5,118 bases of DNA, taken from positions 1-5,118 of the forward strand of contig LSCK01000079.1 in the NCBI GenBank assembly GCA_001577135.1, written 5' to 3'. The translations under genes were made by a program, and so were the position numbers. Every line of letters starts with the position of its first letter. The first letter of the stretch is position 1. The DNA comes from Cloacimonetes bacterium TCS60. GTDB taxonomy: Bacteria; Cloacimonadota; Cloacimonadia; JGIOTU-2. The notes below the pieces were generated by a model. The model worked only from the letters and a program-made list of their open reading frames with translations. It was not told the DNA's origin and made no database searches. Of this stretch, positions 1-4,732 are shown piece by piece.

Positions 1-307
1 GCAGTCTAATTCTATCTCCCAAAATTGCTCCATGCAAGAAGGGGCTGGTAGGATCCACAGCAATGACTCCAATTTTTCTATTTTCTTCTCGAAATAATGT
101 TACTAGTTTATCAGTAAGTGTACTTTTTCCGGCACCTGGTGCGCCTGTGATCCCAATCACATAGCTATTATTTCTCTCAGGGTAAACTCGTTTTATGATA
201 TATGGCACTGAGTCATTATTATCCAGTTCAGTAATCAAACGTGATAAGGCTATGGAGTCCCCTTTTTTTAGTTTTGCAATATTCTTATCAATCTCTGCTT
301 TATTCAT
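1..307 (-). CDS. meaB: MeaB/ArgK-type GTPase, N-terminal part (runs off left edge)
   Basis: This is a partial P-loop GTPase of the MeaB/ArgK/MMAA family; 102 codons are visible. Family members are cytosolic G-proteins that gate cobalamin loading and protect methylmalonyl-CoA mutase, in propionate/succinyl-CoA metabolism. Visible in the sequence are a helical N-terminus (about residues 1-45), a Walker A motif GAPGAGKS at residues 55-62, and the family-specific stretch VDPTSPF followed by GAILGDRIRL at about 84-102. That second block separates MeaB from other SIMIBI GTPases. The ATG overlaps the stop of the upstream 77-aa gene as ATGA, which fixes the start and suggests translational coupling. 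The gene is the last visible member of a lon-led operon. The remaining GTPase motifs and the dimerisation region lie outside the window. The partner mutase is not visible, so the pathway link rests on family knowledge. The old label 'LAO/AO transport ATPase' refers to the same family. Confidence 0.92.
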   Translation of the reverse strand, partial: MNKAEIDKNIAKLKKGDSIALSRLITELDNNDSVPYIIKRVYPERNNSYVIGITGAPGAGKSTLTDKLVTLFREENRKIGVIAVDPTSPFLHGAILGDRIRL

Positions 308-537
308 GCTTTAAAATCTCTCAGTGCAGCTAATATCTTTTGCACTTGTTCCAAATAATCCTCAGTTACTGTTACTTTTACCAGAGTACGAACCTTGTCG
401 ATTGTGGTATAATAAGCGAATCCTTCAAAAGCTTCTAAAATATAACCTATAAAAATTAAATCATCAGGATTCGTTCTAAAAACTATTTCATAGGATTCAT
501 CCTCGAGTTTATTGTTAGATATTACATCCGCTTGCAT
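304..537 (-). CDS. Small DUF4911-like protein (77 aa)
   Basis: This is a 77-aa soluble, acidic protein of unknown function. The core at residues 26-47 (DLIFIGYILEAFEGFAYYTT, then ID) resembles the signature of the small DUF4911 family, in which a hydrophobic helix with an E-x-x-x-G pattern leads into a beta strand containing a T-[IL]-D motif. The second half (residues 51-73) reads as one strand followed by an amphipathic helix. The overall pattern suggests a compact ferredoxin-like or ACT-like alpha/beta fold, which is inference. No signal peptide, membrane segment or metal-binding cysteine is present. The gene starts 13 nt after the lon stop with only a weak ribosome site (TGAGAAA), so it may depend on translation of lon. 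Its stop overlaps the meaB start by 4 nt, the strongest sign that its role is tied to MeaB. The family assignment is from memory of the motif, not a search. Confidence 0.75.
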   Translation of the reverse strand: MQADVISNNKLEDESYEIVFRTNPDDLIFIGYILEAFEGFAYYTTIDKVRTLVKVTVTEDYLEQVQKILAALRDFKA

Positions 538-550
538 CTAATTTCTCAAA

Positions 551-2884
551 TTAATTCGAGGCTAATGCGATGTCTATCACTTCTTTCATGTTCTCTACTG
601 GATGAATTTTTAGACCCTTTTTTATCTGTTTATCAACATCTACAAGATCTTTTTCATTACCCTTAGGGATAATAACGTTGGGAATATTAGCTCGTTTGGC
701 AGCAACTAATTTTTCTTCTAATCCACCAATCGGTAGAACCTTACCCATCAGAGTTATTTCACCTGTCATTGTGTAATTACCTCTAACTTTTCTCTTAGAC
801 AGAGCCGAAATTATGGCGAGAGCGATTGTAATACCTGCAGAGGGTCCATCCTTAGGAATTGCACCTTTAGGTACATGAATGTGAATATCCTTATTCTTAT
901 AGAAATTTTTATTTATATCAAACTTTTTGTAATTAGATCTGGAGTAACTAAGAGCAGCATTTGCTGACTCTTTCATGACTTCACCTAATTTACCAGTAAG
1001 CTGCACTTTTCCTTTACCTTCCAAAAGAAGTGCTTCTATTTCCAATAAAACTCCACCGGAGGATGTCCAGGCTAATCCTTTGGCTACACCTATTTTACTT
1101 TCCTTTTTAGCTTTAGATTCTTTGAATTTTTCCACACCTAAATATTTTGATACAGATCGAGTGTTAACCTGGAAAGAAGTTCTAGAATTATCTTTCAGGT
1201 AGCGTCTGATTATTTTTCGTAACACAGCTGAAATATTTCTTTCCAATCCCCGCACGCCTGCTTCTTTTGTGTAGTTTCTAATTATTTTAAAAAGTGCATT
1301 AGTCGAAAAATGAATTTTCAATTTGTCTTTCAAACCATGGTTCTTCATCTGTTTGGGTAGGAGAAAGCCTTTAGCAATTTTTTCTTTTTCAAATTCAGTA
1401 TAACCTGGTAGAGTAATTATTTCCATACGATCTCTTAGAGGAGAAGGAATAGAGTAAAGAGTATTGGCAGTAGTTATGAAAAGGACTTCGGACAGATCAT
1501 ATGGTATCTCGAGATAGTGATCATGAAATTCAAAATTTTGCTCGGGATCCAGAACCTCGAGTAGAGCAGCAGAGGGATCGCCTCTGAAGTCTGAACTCAT
1601 TTTATCTACTTCATCCATCATTATAACGGGATTCTTTGTTCCCGCTTTTTTCATAGAACGGATAATTATACCTGGCATAGCGCCAATGTAGGTCTTTCTG
1701 TGACCTCGTATCTCAGCTTCATCCCGAACTCCTCCCAGGGAGAGCCTTTCAAATTTTCTGTTCATAGCTCGAGCAATCGATTTTCCCAGAGAAGTTTTAC
1801 CCACACCAGGAGGTCCTACGAAGCACAAGATCTGTCCCTTAACATTATCCACCATTTTTAGAACAGCAAGGTATTCCACGATTCTTTCTTTTATCTTTTT
1901 CAATCCATAATGATCTTCATCAAGCACCTCTTCGGCTTTTTTAATCTTAAAATCTTTATTGTTTTTTGTCTTAGCCCAGGGGAGTTCTGCCAACCAATTA
2001 AGGTAATTGAGTGCAACGGAATATTCAGGGGAAACAGGATTTGTACGACTGAGTTTTTTAAGTTCCTGGTTTGCCTTCTTCTTTGCTTCAGGGGTTAGAT
2101 CTAATTTATCCAACTTTCTGTTTATTTCCCCTACTTCTCCTGTTTTATCCTTAGAAATCCCTAATTCTTCCTGAATTGCCTTCATTTCTTGATTAAGAAA
2201 ATATTCCTTTTGTGATTTCGTCAATTTGCTTTTGACTTCGCCAGCAATTTTTTTTCGTATTTTCAGTATCTCTACTTCTTTGGAAACGAATTCTATAAGC
2301 TTAAACAATCTTTCGTCAGCTGGTAGCTCTAACAATTCCTGTTTTTTTGATAAATCGATTTCAACATTACTGGCAATTAAATCAATTCTATCAATCATAC
2401 TTTCTAGATTATCATATTTGATAAGAGCGTCCTCAGGAAAATTTCGATTCAGTTTGGCATATTGCTTGAATTCTCCCTCTAATGTTTTCATCAATGCCTG
2501 ATTTTCTTCGTTCTTTGGCAATTCATGTGATTTGTAGGGAGAGAGTTCTGCATTAATAAAATCACTATCGTCTATCAAATTTTTAATCCTGGCTCTATAG
2601 AGTCCATTAATTAAAACTCGAATGGATCCATCAGGCATTTTTAAATATTGGACAATTTCACAAACGGTGCCTACATTGTGCATATCACTTCTTTTAGGTT
2701 TTTCTGTCTCAACAGATTTTTGAGCAACACAAAAAATTATTTTATCAGATTCATTAGCTTCATTAATTGCTTTAATAGAGCGTGATCTACCAATAATCAA
2801 TGGTGCTATCATTTGTGGAAAAATTACTATATTTCTAGCGGGAATTACCGGTAAAACCTTGTGAGTTTTTGATTCTGTTTCCAT
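551..2884 (-). CDS. lon: ATP-dependent Lon protease (LonA type)
   Basis: This is the cytosolic homohexameric AAA+ serine protease that unfolds and degrades misfolded proteins and selected regulators. At 777 aa it is close to E. coli Lon (784). The domain order is the LonA order: N-terminal substrate-binding domain (about 9-200), coiled-coil linker (200-260), AAA+ module (about 310-560) and protease domain (about 595-775). Walker A is GPPGVGKT at 357-364, Walker B is IMMDEVDK at 421-428, and sensor-1 is Asn474. Candidate arginine fingers lie at 484-486, and sensor-2 lies in [10 protein letters not shown] at 541-550 (Arg545). The catalytic dyad is Ser682 in PKDGPSAG and Lys725 in [11 protein letters not shown], 43 residues apart as in E. 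coli. No key residue is missing, so it should be active. The ATG is preceded by AAGGCG at 6 nt and by a plausible promoter. It heads an operon with the DUF4911-like gene and meaB. No CIRCE heat-shock element was seen upstream. Confidence 0.98.
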   Translation of the reverse strand: METESKTHKVLPVIPARNIVIFPQMIAPLIIGRSRSIKAINEANESDKIIFCVAQKSVETEKPKRSDMHNVGTVCEIVQYLKMPDGSIRVLINGLYRARIKNLIDDSDFINAELSPYKSHELPKNEENQALMKTLEGEFKQYAKLNRNFPEDALIKYDNLESMIDRIDLIASNVEIDLSKKQELLELPADERLFKLIEFVSKEVEILKIRKKIAGEVKSKLTKSQKEYFLNQEMKAIQEELGISKDKTGEVGEINRKLDKLDLTPEAKKKANQELKKLSRTNPVSPEYSVALNYLNWLAELPWAKTKNNKDFKIKKAEEVLDEDHYGLKKIKERIVEYLAVLKMVDNVKGQILCFVGPPGVGKTSLGKSIARAMNRKFERLSLGGVRDEAEIRGHRKTYIGAMPGIIIRSMKKAGTKNPVIMMDEVDKMSSDFRGDPSAALLEVLDPEQNFEFHDHYLEIPYDLSEVLFITTANTLYSIPSPLRDRMEIITLPGYTEFEKEKIAKGFLLPKQMKNHGLKDKLKIHFSTNALFKIIRNYTKEAGVRGLERNISAVLRKIIRRYLKDNSRTSFQVNTRSVSKYLGVEKFKESKAKKESKIGVAKGLAWTSSGGVLLEIEALLLEGKGKVQLTGKLGEVMKESANAALSYSRSNYKKFDINKNFYKNKDIHIHVPKGAIPKDGPSAGITIALAIISALSKRKVRGNYTMTGEITLMGKVLPIGGLEEKLVAAKRANIPNVIIPKGNEKDLVDVDKQIKKGLKIHPVENMKEVIDIALASN

Positions 2885-2920
2885 ATTATTCGCCTTTTTA
2901 AAATAAAATTTATTTTTCTT

Positions 2921-2950
2921 ATAATATTCTCAAATCATAATAAATGTCAA
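2921..2950 (-). promoter_or_regulatory. Probable lon promoter (sigma70 type)
   Basis: On the minus strand there is a perfect TTGACA box (plus-strand 2945-2950), an 18-nt spacer and TATTAT (2921-2926). This would start a transcript near 2914, about 30 nt before the lon ATG. The -35 box is overlapped by an imperfect 14-bp palindrome at 2947-2960 (TCAAATATAATTGA, one mismatched pair), which could be an operator but is A/T-rich and may be chance. No HrcA/CIRCE-like element is seen. Confidence 0.6.
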
Positions 2951-3004
2951 ATATAATTGAGGAATGAAAATTAATTGATTTCTTGACACTAGTAAAGAAG
3001 GTAT

Positions 3005-3014
3005 GGGTTAACCC
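3005..3014. promoter_or_regulatory. Palindrome upstream of tRNA-Pro
   Basis: GGGTTAACCC is a perfect 10-bp palindrome. With one T/G mismatch it extends to 16 bp (3002-3017). It lies about 30 nt before the tRNA and overlaps the proposed -35 box, where a repressor or activator could bind. It is one of the few G/C-containing elements in an otherwise A/T-rich spacer. The function is inferred from position only. Confidence 0.3.
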
Positions 3015-3036
3015 GTAAGCAAATTATCTTGATAAT
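3008..3036 (+). promoter_or_regulatory. Candidate tRNA-Pro promoter
   Basis: TTAACC (3008-3013, 4 of 6 matches to the -35 consensus), a 17-nt spacer and GATAAT (3031-3036, 5 of 6 matches to the -10) would start transcription near 3043, leaving a leader of only about 3 nt before the tRNA. A better -35 (TTGACA at 2983-2988) exists further upstream, but I find no good -10 at 16-18 nt from it. The choice between them is uncertain. Confidence 0.35.
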
Positions 3037-3045
3037 TTTTCAGAA

Positions 3046-3120
<75 letters not shown>

Positions 3121-3184
3121 TTCTTTAAAATCACTTTATTTTAATTTTATTACAATTCTCTGAAATAGTTATTACTTTCTTAAA

Positions 3185-3388
3185 TTATTGATTTTCCCTT
3201 TGCCGTACGTGATCAGCTATGAATAAGAGGATCGCAAACAAAATAAAGGGATTTGCAGCAATAAAATAACTCTCGTGTTGCATAAAAGCAAAAATATTAT
3301 CATGAGGAAGCAATAATTTATCAAAACTCCCCAGAAAAAGTAAGATTGCTGATACGATTGCCGATAATTTGGCTAAAATTTTTAGCAT
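3185..3388 (-). CDS. Small two-helix membrane protein (67 aa), unknown function
   Basis: I do not recognise this protein. It has two hydrophobic segments, about residues 4-20 and 42-59, joined by a polar loop that contains two histidines and an aspartate. A short charged tail (HVRQRENQ) ends it. The tail is cytosolic if the positive-inside rule applies, which makes it a hairpin with both ends inside. A TGAGGT ribosome site lies 7 nt before the ATG, which makes translation likely despite the small size. It is the third gene of the HU operon, 26 nt after the 31-aa ribosomal-type gene, and points toward the convergent tRNA. No enzymatic motif is seen. It could be a small assembly factor or stress membrane protein, but nothing in the sequence decides this. 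Confidence 0.7.
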   Translation of the reverse strand: MLKILAKLSAIVSAILLFLGSFDKLLLPHDNIFAFMQHESYFIAANPFILFAILLFIADHVRQRENQ

Positions 3389-3395
3389 TAATTAT

Positions 3396-3401
3396 ACCTC
3401 A
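3396..3401 (-). promoter_or_regulatory. Ribosome binding site of the 67-aa gene
   Basis: TGAGGT on the minus strand is separated by 7 nt from the ATG at 3388-3386. It supports this start and the reality of a gene that would otherwise be doubtful. Confidence 0.65.
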
Positions 3402-3414
3402 AATAATTGAAAAA

Positions 3415-3510
3415 TTACTTGTTCTTTTTTTTATGTCTGTTTTTTCTTCTTTTCTTTTTGCGTTTATGTTTATTTATTTTTGATTTCCTGTGCTTTTTTC
3501 CACCAGGCAT
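3415..3510 (-). CDS. 31-aa AURKAIP1/COX24-domain (mS38/bS22-type) ribosomal protein
   Basis: This is a tiny, very basic protein. It begins MPGGKKHRKSKINKHKRKKK and ends RRKNRHKKKNK, with 23 of its 31 residues Lys, Arg or His. The pattern of an M-P-x-G-K-K start, a central K-H-K-R-K-K and a final R-K-N-R-H-K-K-K matches, from memory, the short bacterial proteins annotated as AURKAIP1/COX24 domain. These are relatives of mitochondrial mS38 and mycobacterial bS22, which bind 16S rRNA of the small subunit near the decoding region. It has a strong AAAGGAG site 4 nt before the ATG. That site overlaps the stop codon of the HU gene, so the two are probably translationally coupled. Its size means routine gene calling often skips it. 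The main alternative is another short basic protein such as the Thx (bTHX) family, but the R-K-N-R-H end favours mS38/bS22. Confidence 0.88.
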   Translation of the reverse strand: MPGGKKHRKSKINKHKRKKKRRKNRHKKKNK

Positions 3511-3514
3511 AATA

Positions 3515-3521
3515 CTCCTTT
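3515..3521 (-). promoter_or_regulatory. Ribosome binding site of the 31-aa ribosomal-type gene
   Basis: AAAGGAG on the minus strand lies 4 nt before the ATG at 3510-3508 and overlaps the HU stop codon (TAAAGGAG). This near-consensus site is the main evidence that the 31-codon frame is translated. Confidence 0.8.
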
Positions 3522-3801
3522 AATTGTTTTTCTTAACTTTATCGATTAAAATATCTGAGAATTTAAATGTTGGAACTACGCGTTCAGGAATTTGAATTTT
3601 TTCCTGAGTATTTGGATTTCGTGCAATACGGGCTTTTCGTTTTTTGTTTTTGAAAGTGCCAAATGTGCGTAATTCGATATGTTCGCCTTCTATCAAACTA
3701 TCCTTGATATTCTCAAGGAATGAATCAACAATAATCTTAGTATCTTTTAATATTATTCCTGTTTCTTGGGAAATGGCATTAACTAAATCAGCTTTTGTCA
3801 T
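3520..3801 (-). CDS. HU-family DNA-binding protein
   Basis: This is a 93-aa histone-like protein of the HU/IHF family, which forms dimers that bend and compact DNA in the nucleoid. The N-terminal helical dimerisation region MTKADLVNAISQETG (1-15) through about residue 40 is typical. It is followed by the beta sheet IELRTFGTF (42-50) and the DNA-binding arm with RNPNTQE at 61-67, whose Pro63 is the DNA-intercalating residue. The C-terminal helix begins after PTFKFS (77-82). The length fits HU (about 90 aa). Threonine replaces the usual glycine of R-G-F-G at residue 46. This is an uncommon substitution, though FGTF itself is retained. A GGAGG ribosome site sits 6 nt before the ATG. It leads an operon with the 31-aa ribosomal-type gene and the 67-aa membrane protein. 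Whether it acts as HU or as a site-specific IHF subunit cannot be told from sequence alone. Confidence 0.96.
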   Translation of the reverse strand: MTKADLVNAISQETGIILKDTKIIVDSFLENIKDSLIEGEHIELRTFGTFKNKKRKARIARNPNTQEKIQIPERVVPTFKFSDILIDKVKKNN

Positions 3802-3828
3802 ATGCTTCCTCCGAAAAATTTTTTACTA

Positions 3829-3855
3829 ATTTTAAATTACTTACTTGTATGTCAA
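3829..3855 (-). promoter_or_regulatory. Candidate HU operon promoter
   Basis: On the minus strand there is a perfect TTGACA (plus-strand 3850-3855), a 15-nt spacer and TAAAAT (3829-3834, 5 of 6). Transcription would start near 3822, about 20 nt before the HU ATG, leaving room for the GGAGG site at 3808-3812. The spacer is short for sigma70. AAATTA at a 17-nt spacing is a weaker alternative -10. Confidence 0.5.
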
Positions 3856-3862
3856 GAATTTT

Positions 3863-3922
3863 AAATATTTCTATCTTTTAAGTGCCTTGCTAGCATAAAA
3901 TTAGAGGGCTTTAGAAATATTT
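3863..3922. repeat. 11-bp perfect inverted repeat with 38-nt loop
   Basis: AAATATTTCTA (3863-3873) and TAGAAATATTT (3912-3922) are exact inverted copies. Inside, AAGT-G-CCT (3880-3887) can pair with AGGGCTT (3905-3911) with one bulge and one wobble, extending the hairpin, and a GCTAGC palindrome sits in the apical loop. The element lies 14 nt downstream of the lipoprotein stop and just upstream of the HU promoter. It could be a weak terminator of the lipoprotein transcript or a regulatory site for HU. It lacks a clean T-tract on the minus strand and its outer stem is A/T-rich, so the role is uncertain. Confidence 0.4.
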
Positions 3923-3936
3923 TTATTCAACTTCTT

Positions 3937-4353
3937 CTATTCCTTGTCAAAAACAACAGCTATTCCTGTAGCTACCTTGCTCACCCTAACTACTTTATTA
4001 CTACGAACTACACGATGTTTCCAGGATCCCTTTCCTACGACATTCCTATAATGTTTTGCATAAATATCCTGATCAATATTATATTTTACTAGCATAACTC
4101 CATCTGCACCAATCTCTCTGGCTTTTTTGATCATAAGTTGTGTGAATTTAAATCTGCTTGTGTTTTTATCTAGAATTACTTCTATGAATCCTATCGGAGT
4201 ACAAGGACGCTTGAATTTTTTTGGGGAAAAATGAATATCCGATATTTCTGGTTTTTCATGGACAACAAAATTTGGGTCAGTCTGGATGAACTTCACATGG
4301 GAAGAGCAGGAAACTGAAATTACTATGAAACCTAACAAAATTATCTTTTTCAC
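3937..4353 (-). CDS. Probable lipoprotein, unknown function (138 aa)
   Basis: This is a predicted exported lipoprotein. A basic start (MKK) and hydrophobic core (residues 4-14) end in VISVSC with Cys16 as the likely lipidated residue. The -3 position is Ser rather than Leu/Val/Ile, so the lipobox is imperfect. After it come a P-rich region (33-53), a strand IGFIEVIL (54-61), a helix ending AREIGADGVMLVKY (78-91), a Lys/Arg-rich segment (108-126) and a final strand ATGIAVVF (128-135). The helix ending in G-A-D-G-V-x-L recurs in small envelope lipoproteins with a YbjQ- or RcsF-like alpha/beta fold, but I cannot name a family. The start is GTG, not ATG, chosen because it gives the MKK signal start and has AAAGGAAG just upstream. 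It follows the 73-aa membrane gene by 2 nt and is probably co-translated with it. Confidence 0.82.
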   Translation of the reverse strand: MKKIILLGFIVISVSCSSHVKFIQTDPNFVVHEKPEISDIHFSPKKFKRPCTPIGFIEVILDKNTSRFKFTQLMIKKAREIGADGVMLVKYNIDQDIYAKHYRNVVGKGSWKHRVVRSNKVVRVSKVATGIAVVFDKE

Positions 4354-4355
4354 TA

Positions 4356-4577
4356 TTATTCTTCCTTTCTATCTTCAATCTTTGGTCTAATGTGGAATTT
4401 GTAGAATGTCATAACAGCAGAAAAAACAAATCCCGATAGAACAATCTGGAAAAAGGATACCTTCTGTGTATTTAAACCTGGATAAAATACTATATTCATA
4501 AGTAGAAAAAATATAAGGCAGAACAGAAAAAATAAAAACAAAAAATAAATGAACCAGTTTTTTAGTGAAATTTTCAT
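4356..4577 (-). CDS. Small two-helix membrane protein (73 aa), unknown function
   Basis: This is an unrecognised inner-membrane protein with two hydrophobic helices, a very Phe/Leu-rich one at about 8-32 and a second at about 41-59. The tail is charged and probably cytosolic (KFHIRPKIEDRKEE, 60-73). It overlaps another open frame at 4387-4611. I prefer this frame because its C-terminus is a normal charged tail, it ends 2 nt before the lipoprotein gene, and its last codons supply that gene's ribosome site. The other frame ends abruptly in an atypical Cys/His-rich tail. The ribosome site before its own ATG is weak (GAAAG), and the likely promoter would give an almost leaderless message. It forms a two-gene unit with the lipoprotein, so the two may work together at the envelope. 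Confidence 0.65.
   Translation of the reverse strand: MKISLKNWFIYFLFLFFLFCLIFFLLMNIVFYPGLNTQKVSFFQIVLSGFVFSAVMTFYKFHIRPKIEDRKEE
4361..4368 (-). promoter_or_regulatory. Ribosome binding site that decides the GTG start of the lipoprotein gene
   Basis: AAAGGAAG on the minus strand lies 7 nt before the GTG at 4353-4351 and inside the last codons of the upstream 73-aa gene. No in-frame ATG nearby would keep the signal peptide, so this site supports the GTG start. Confidence 0.65.
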
Positions 4578-4585
4578 ACACTTTC

Positions 4586-4611
4586 ATTATAAGCATGCTT
4601 TTTTTTGTCAA
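4586..4611 (-). promoter_or_regulatory. Promoter-like region with internal palindrome, upstream of the 73-aa gene
   Basis: On the minus strand there is a perfect TTGACA (plus-strand 4606-4611) and a perfect TATAAT (4586-4591), separated by only 14 nt. The spacer holds most of the perfect 10-bp palindrome AAGCATGCTT (4591-4600). Both boxes are consensus, yet the spacing is well below 17 nt, which suggests either a weak promoter or one remodelled by an activator bound to the palindrome. The predicted transcript start (about 4579) is 2 nt from the ATG. Confidence 0.5.
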
Positions 4612-4720
4612 TAATTATGACTTTAGTTTGTTCATCTGTTTAAATATTTTTTTTCGATAAGTTTGACACACTTAATAACATAAAAAAATATTTTAAAAAA
4701 TCAAGATAATAATTAAACAT
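4612..4720. other. Divergent A/T-rich intergenic region
   Basis: This spacer lies between the 73-aa gene (minus) and the DUF2851 gene (plus). It contains a TTGACA at 4663-4668 on the plus strand, flanked by A/T-only inverted copies of 12 bp (4642-4653 and 4682-4693). No convincing -10 lies 16-18 nt from that TTGACA. GATAAT at 4705-4710 is a good -10 but lacks a recognisable -35. The DUF2851 promoter is therefore unresolved. No coding frame or RNA gene is seen here. Confidence 0.4.
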
Positions 4721-4726
4721 GAGGGG
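4721..4726 (+). promoter_or_regulatory. Ribosome binding site of the DUF2851 gene
   Basis: GAGGGG lies 6 nt before the ATG at 4733-4735. It supports this start over the out-of-frame ATG at 4719, which opens only five codons before a stop. Confidence 0.65.
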
Positions 4727-4732
4727 TAAAAA

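Noticed and set aside
975..1202. Plus-strand open frame inside lon (75 aa)
   Set aside because: Antisense shadow of the lon protease domain, with no ribosome site and no recognisable protein features.
1910..2098. Plus-strand open frame inside lon (62 aa)
   Set aside because: Antisense shadow of the highly conserved Lon linker/AAA+ boundary. Its hydrophobic composition is the expected complement of Lys-rich coding.
2226..2501. Plus-strand open frame inside lon (91 aa)
   Set aside because: Antisense shadow of the coiled-coil region. The Ser/Leu/Ile-rich product is typical of antisense reading of Lys/Glu-rich sequence.
3121..3184. Possible terminator between the tRNA and the convergent 67-aa gene
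   Set aside because: I looked for a stem followed by a T-run on both strands and found only low-complexity A/T sequence without a convincing hairpin.
3644..3829. Plus-strand open frame over HU
   Set aside because: Antisense to a clear HU gene with a strong ribosome site.
4387..4611. Alternative minus-strand frame (74 aa) overlapping the 73-aa membrane gene
   Set aside because: Its start overlaps the -35 box, it lacks a ribosome site and it ends in an atypical Cys/His-rich tail. The other frame joins directly to the lipoprotein gene.
4642..4693. 12-bp A/T-only inverted repeat around TTGACA
   Set aside because: Made of A and T runs only. Such matches are expected by chance in this composition, and the AAATATTT core also occurs inside lon.
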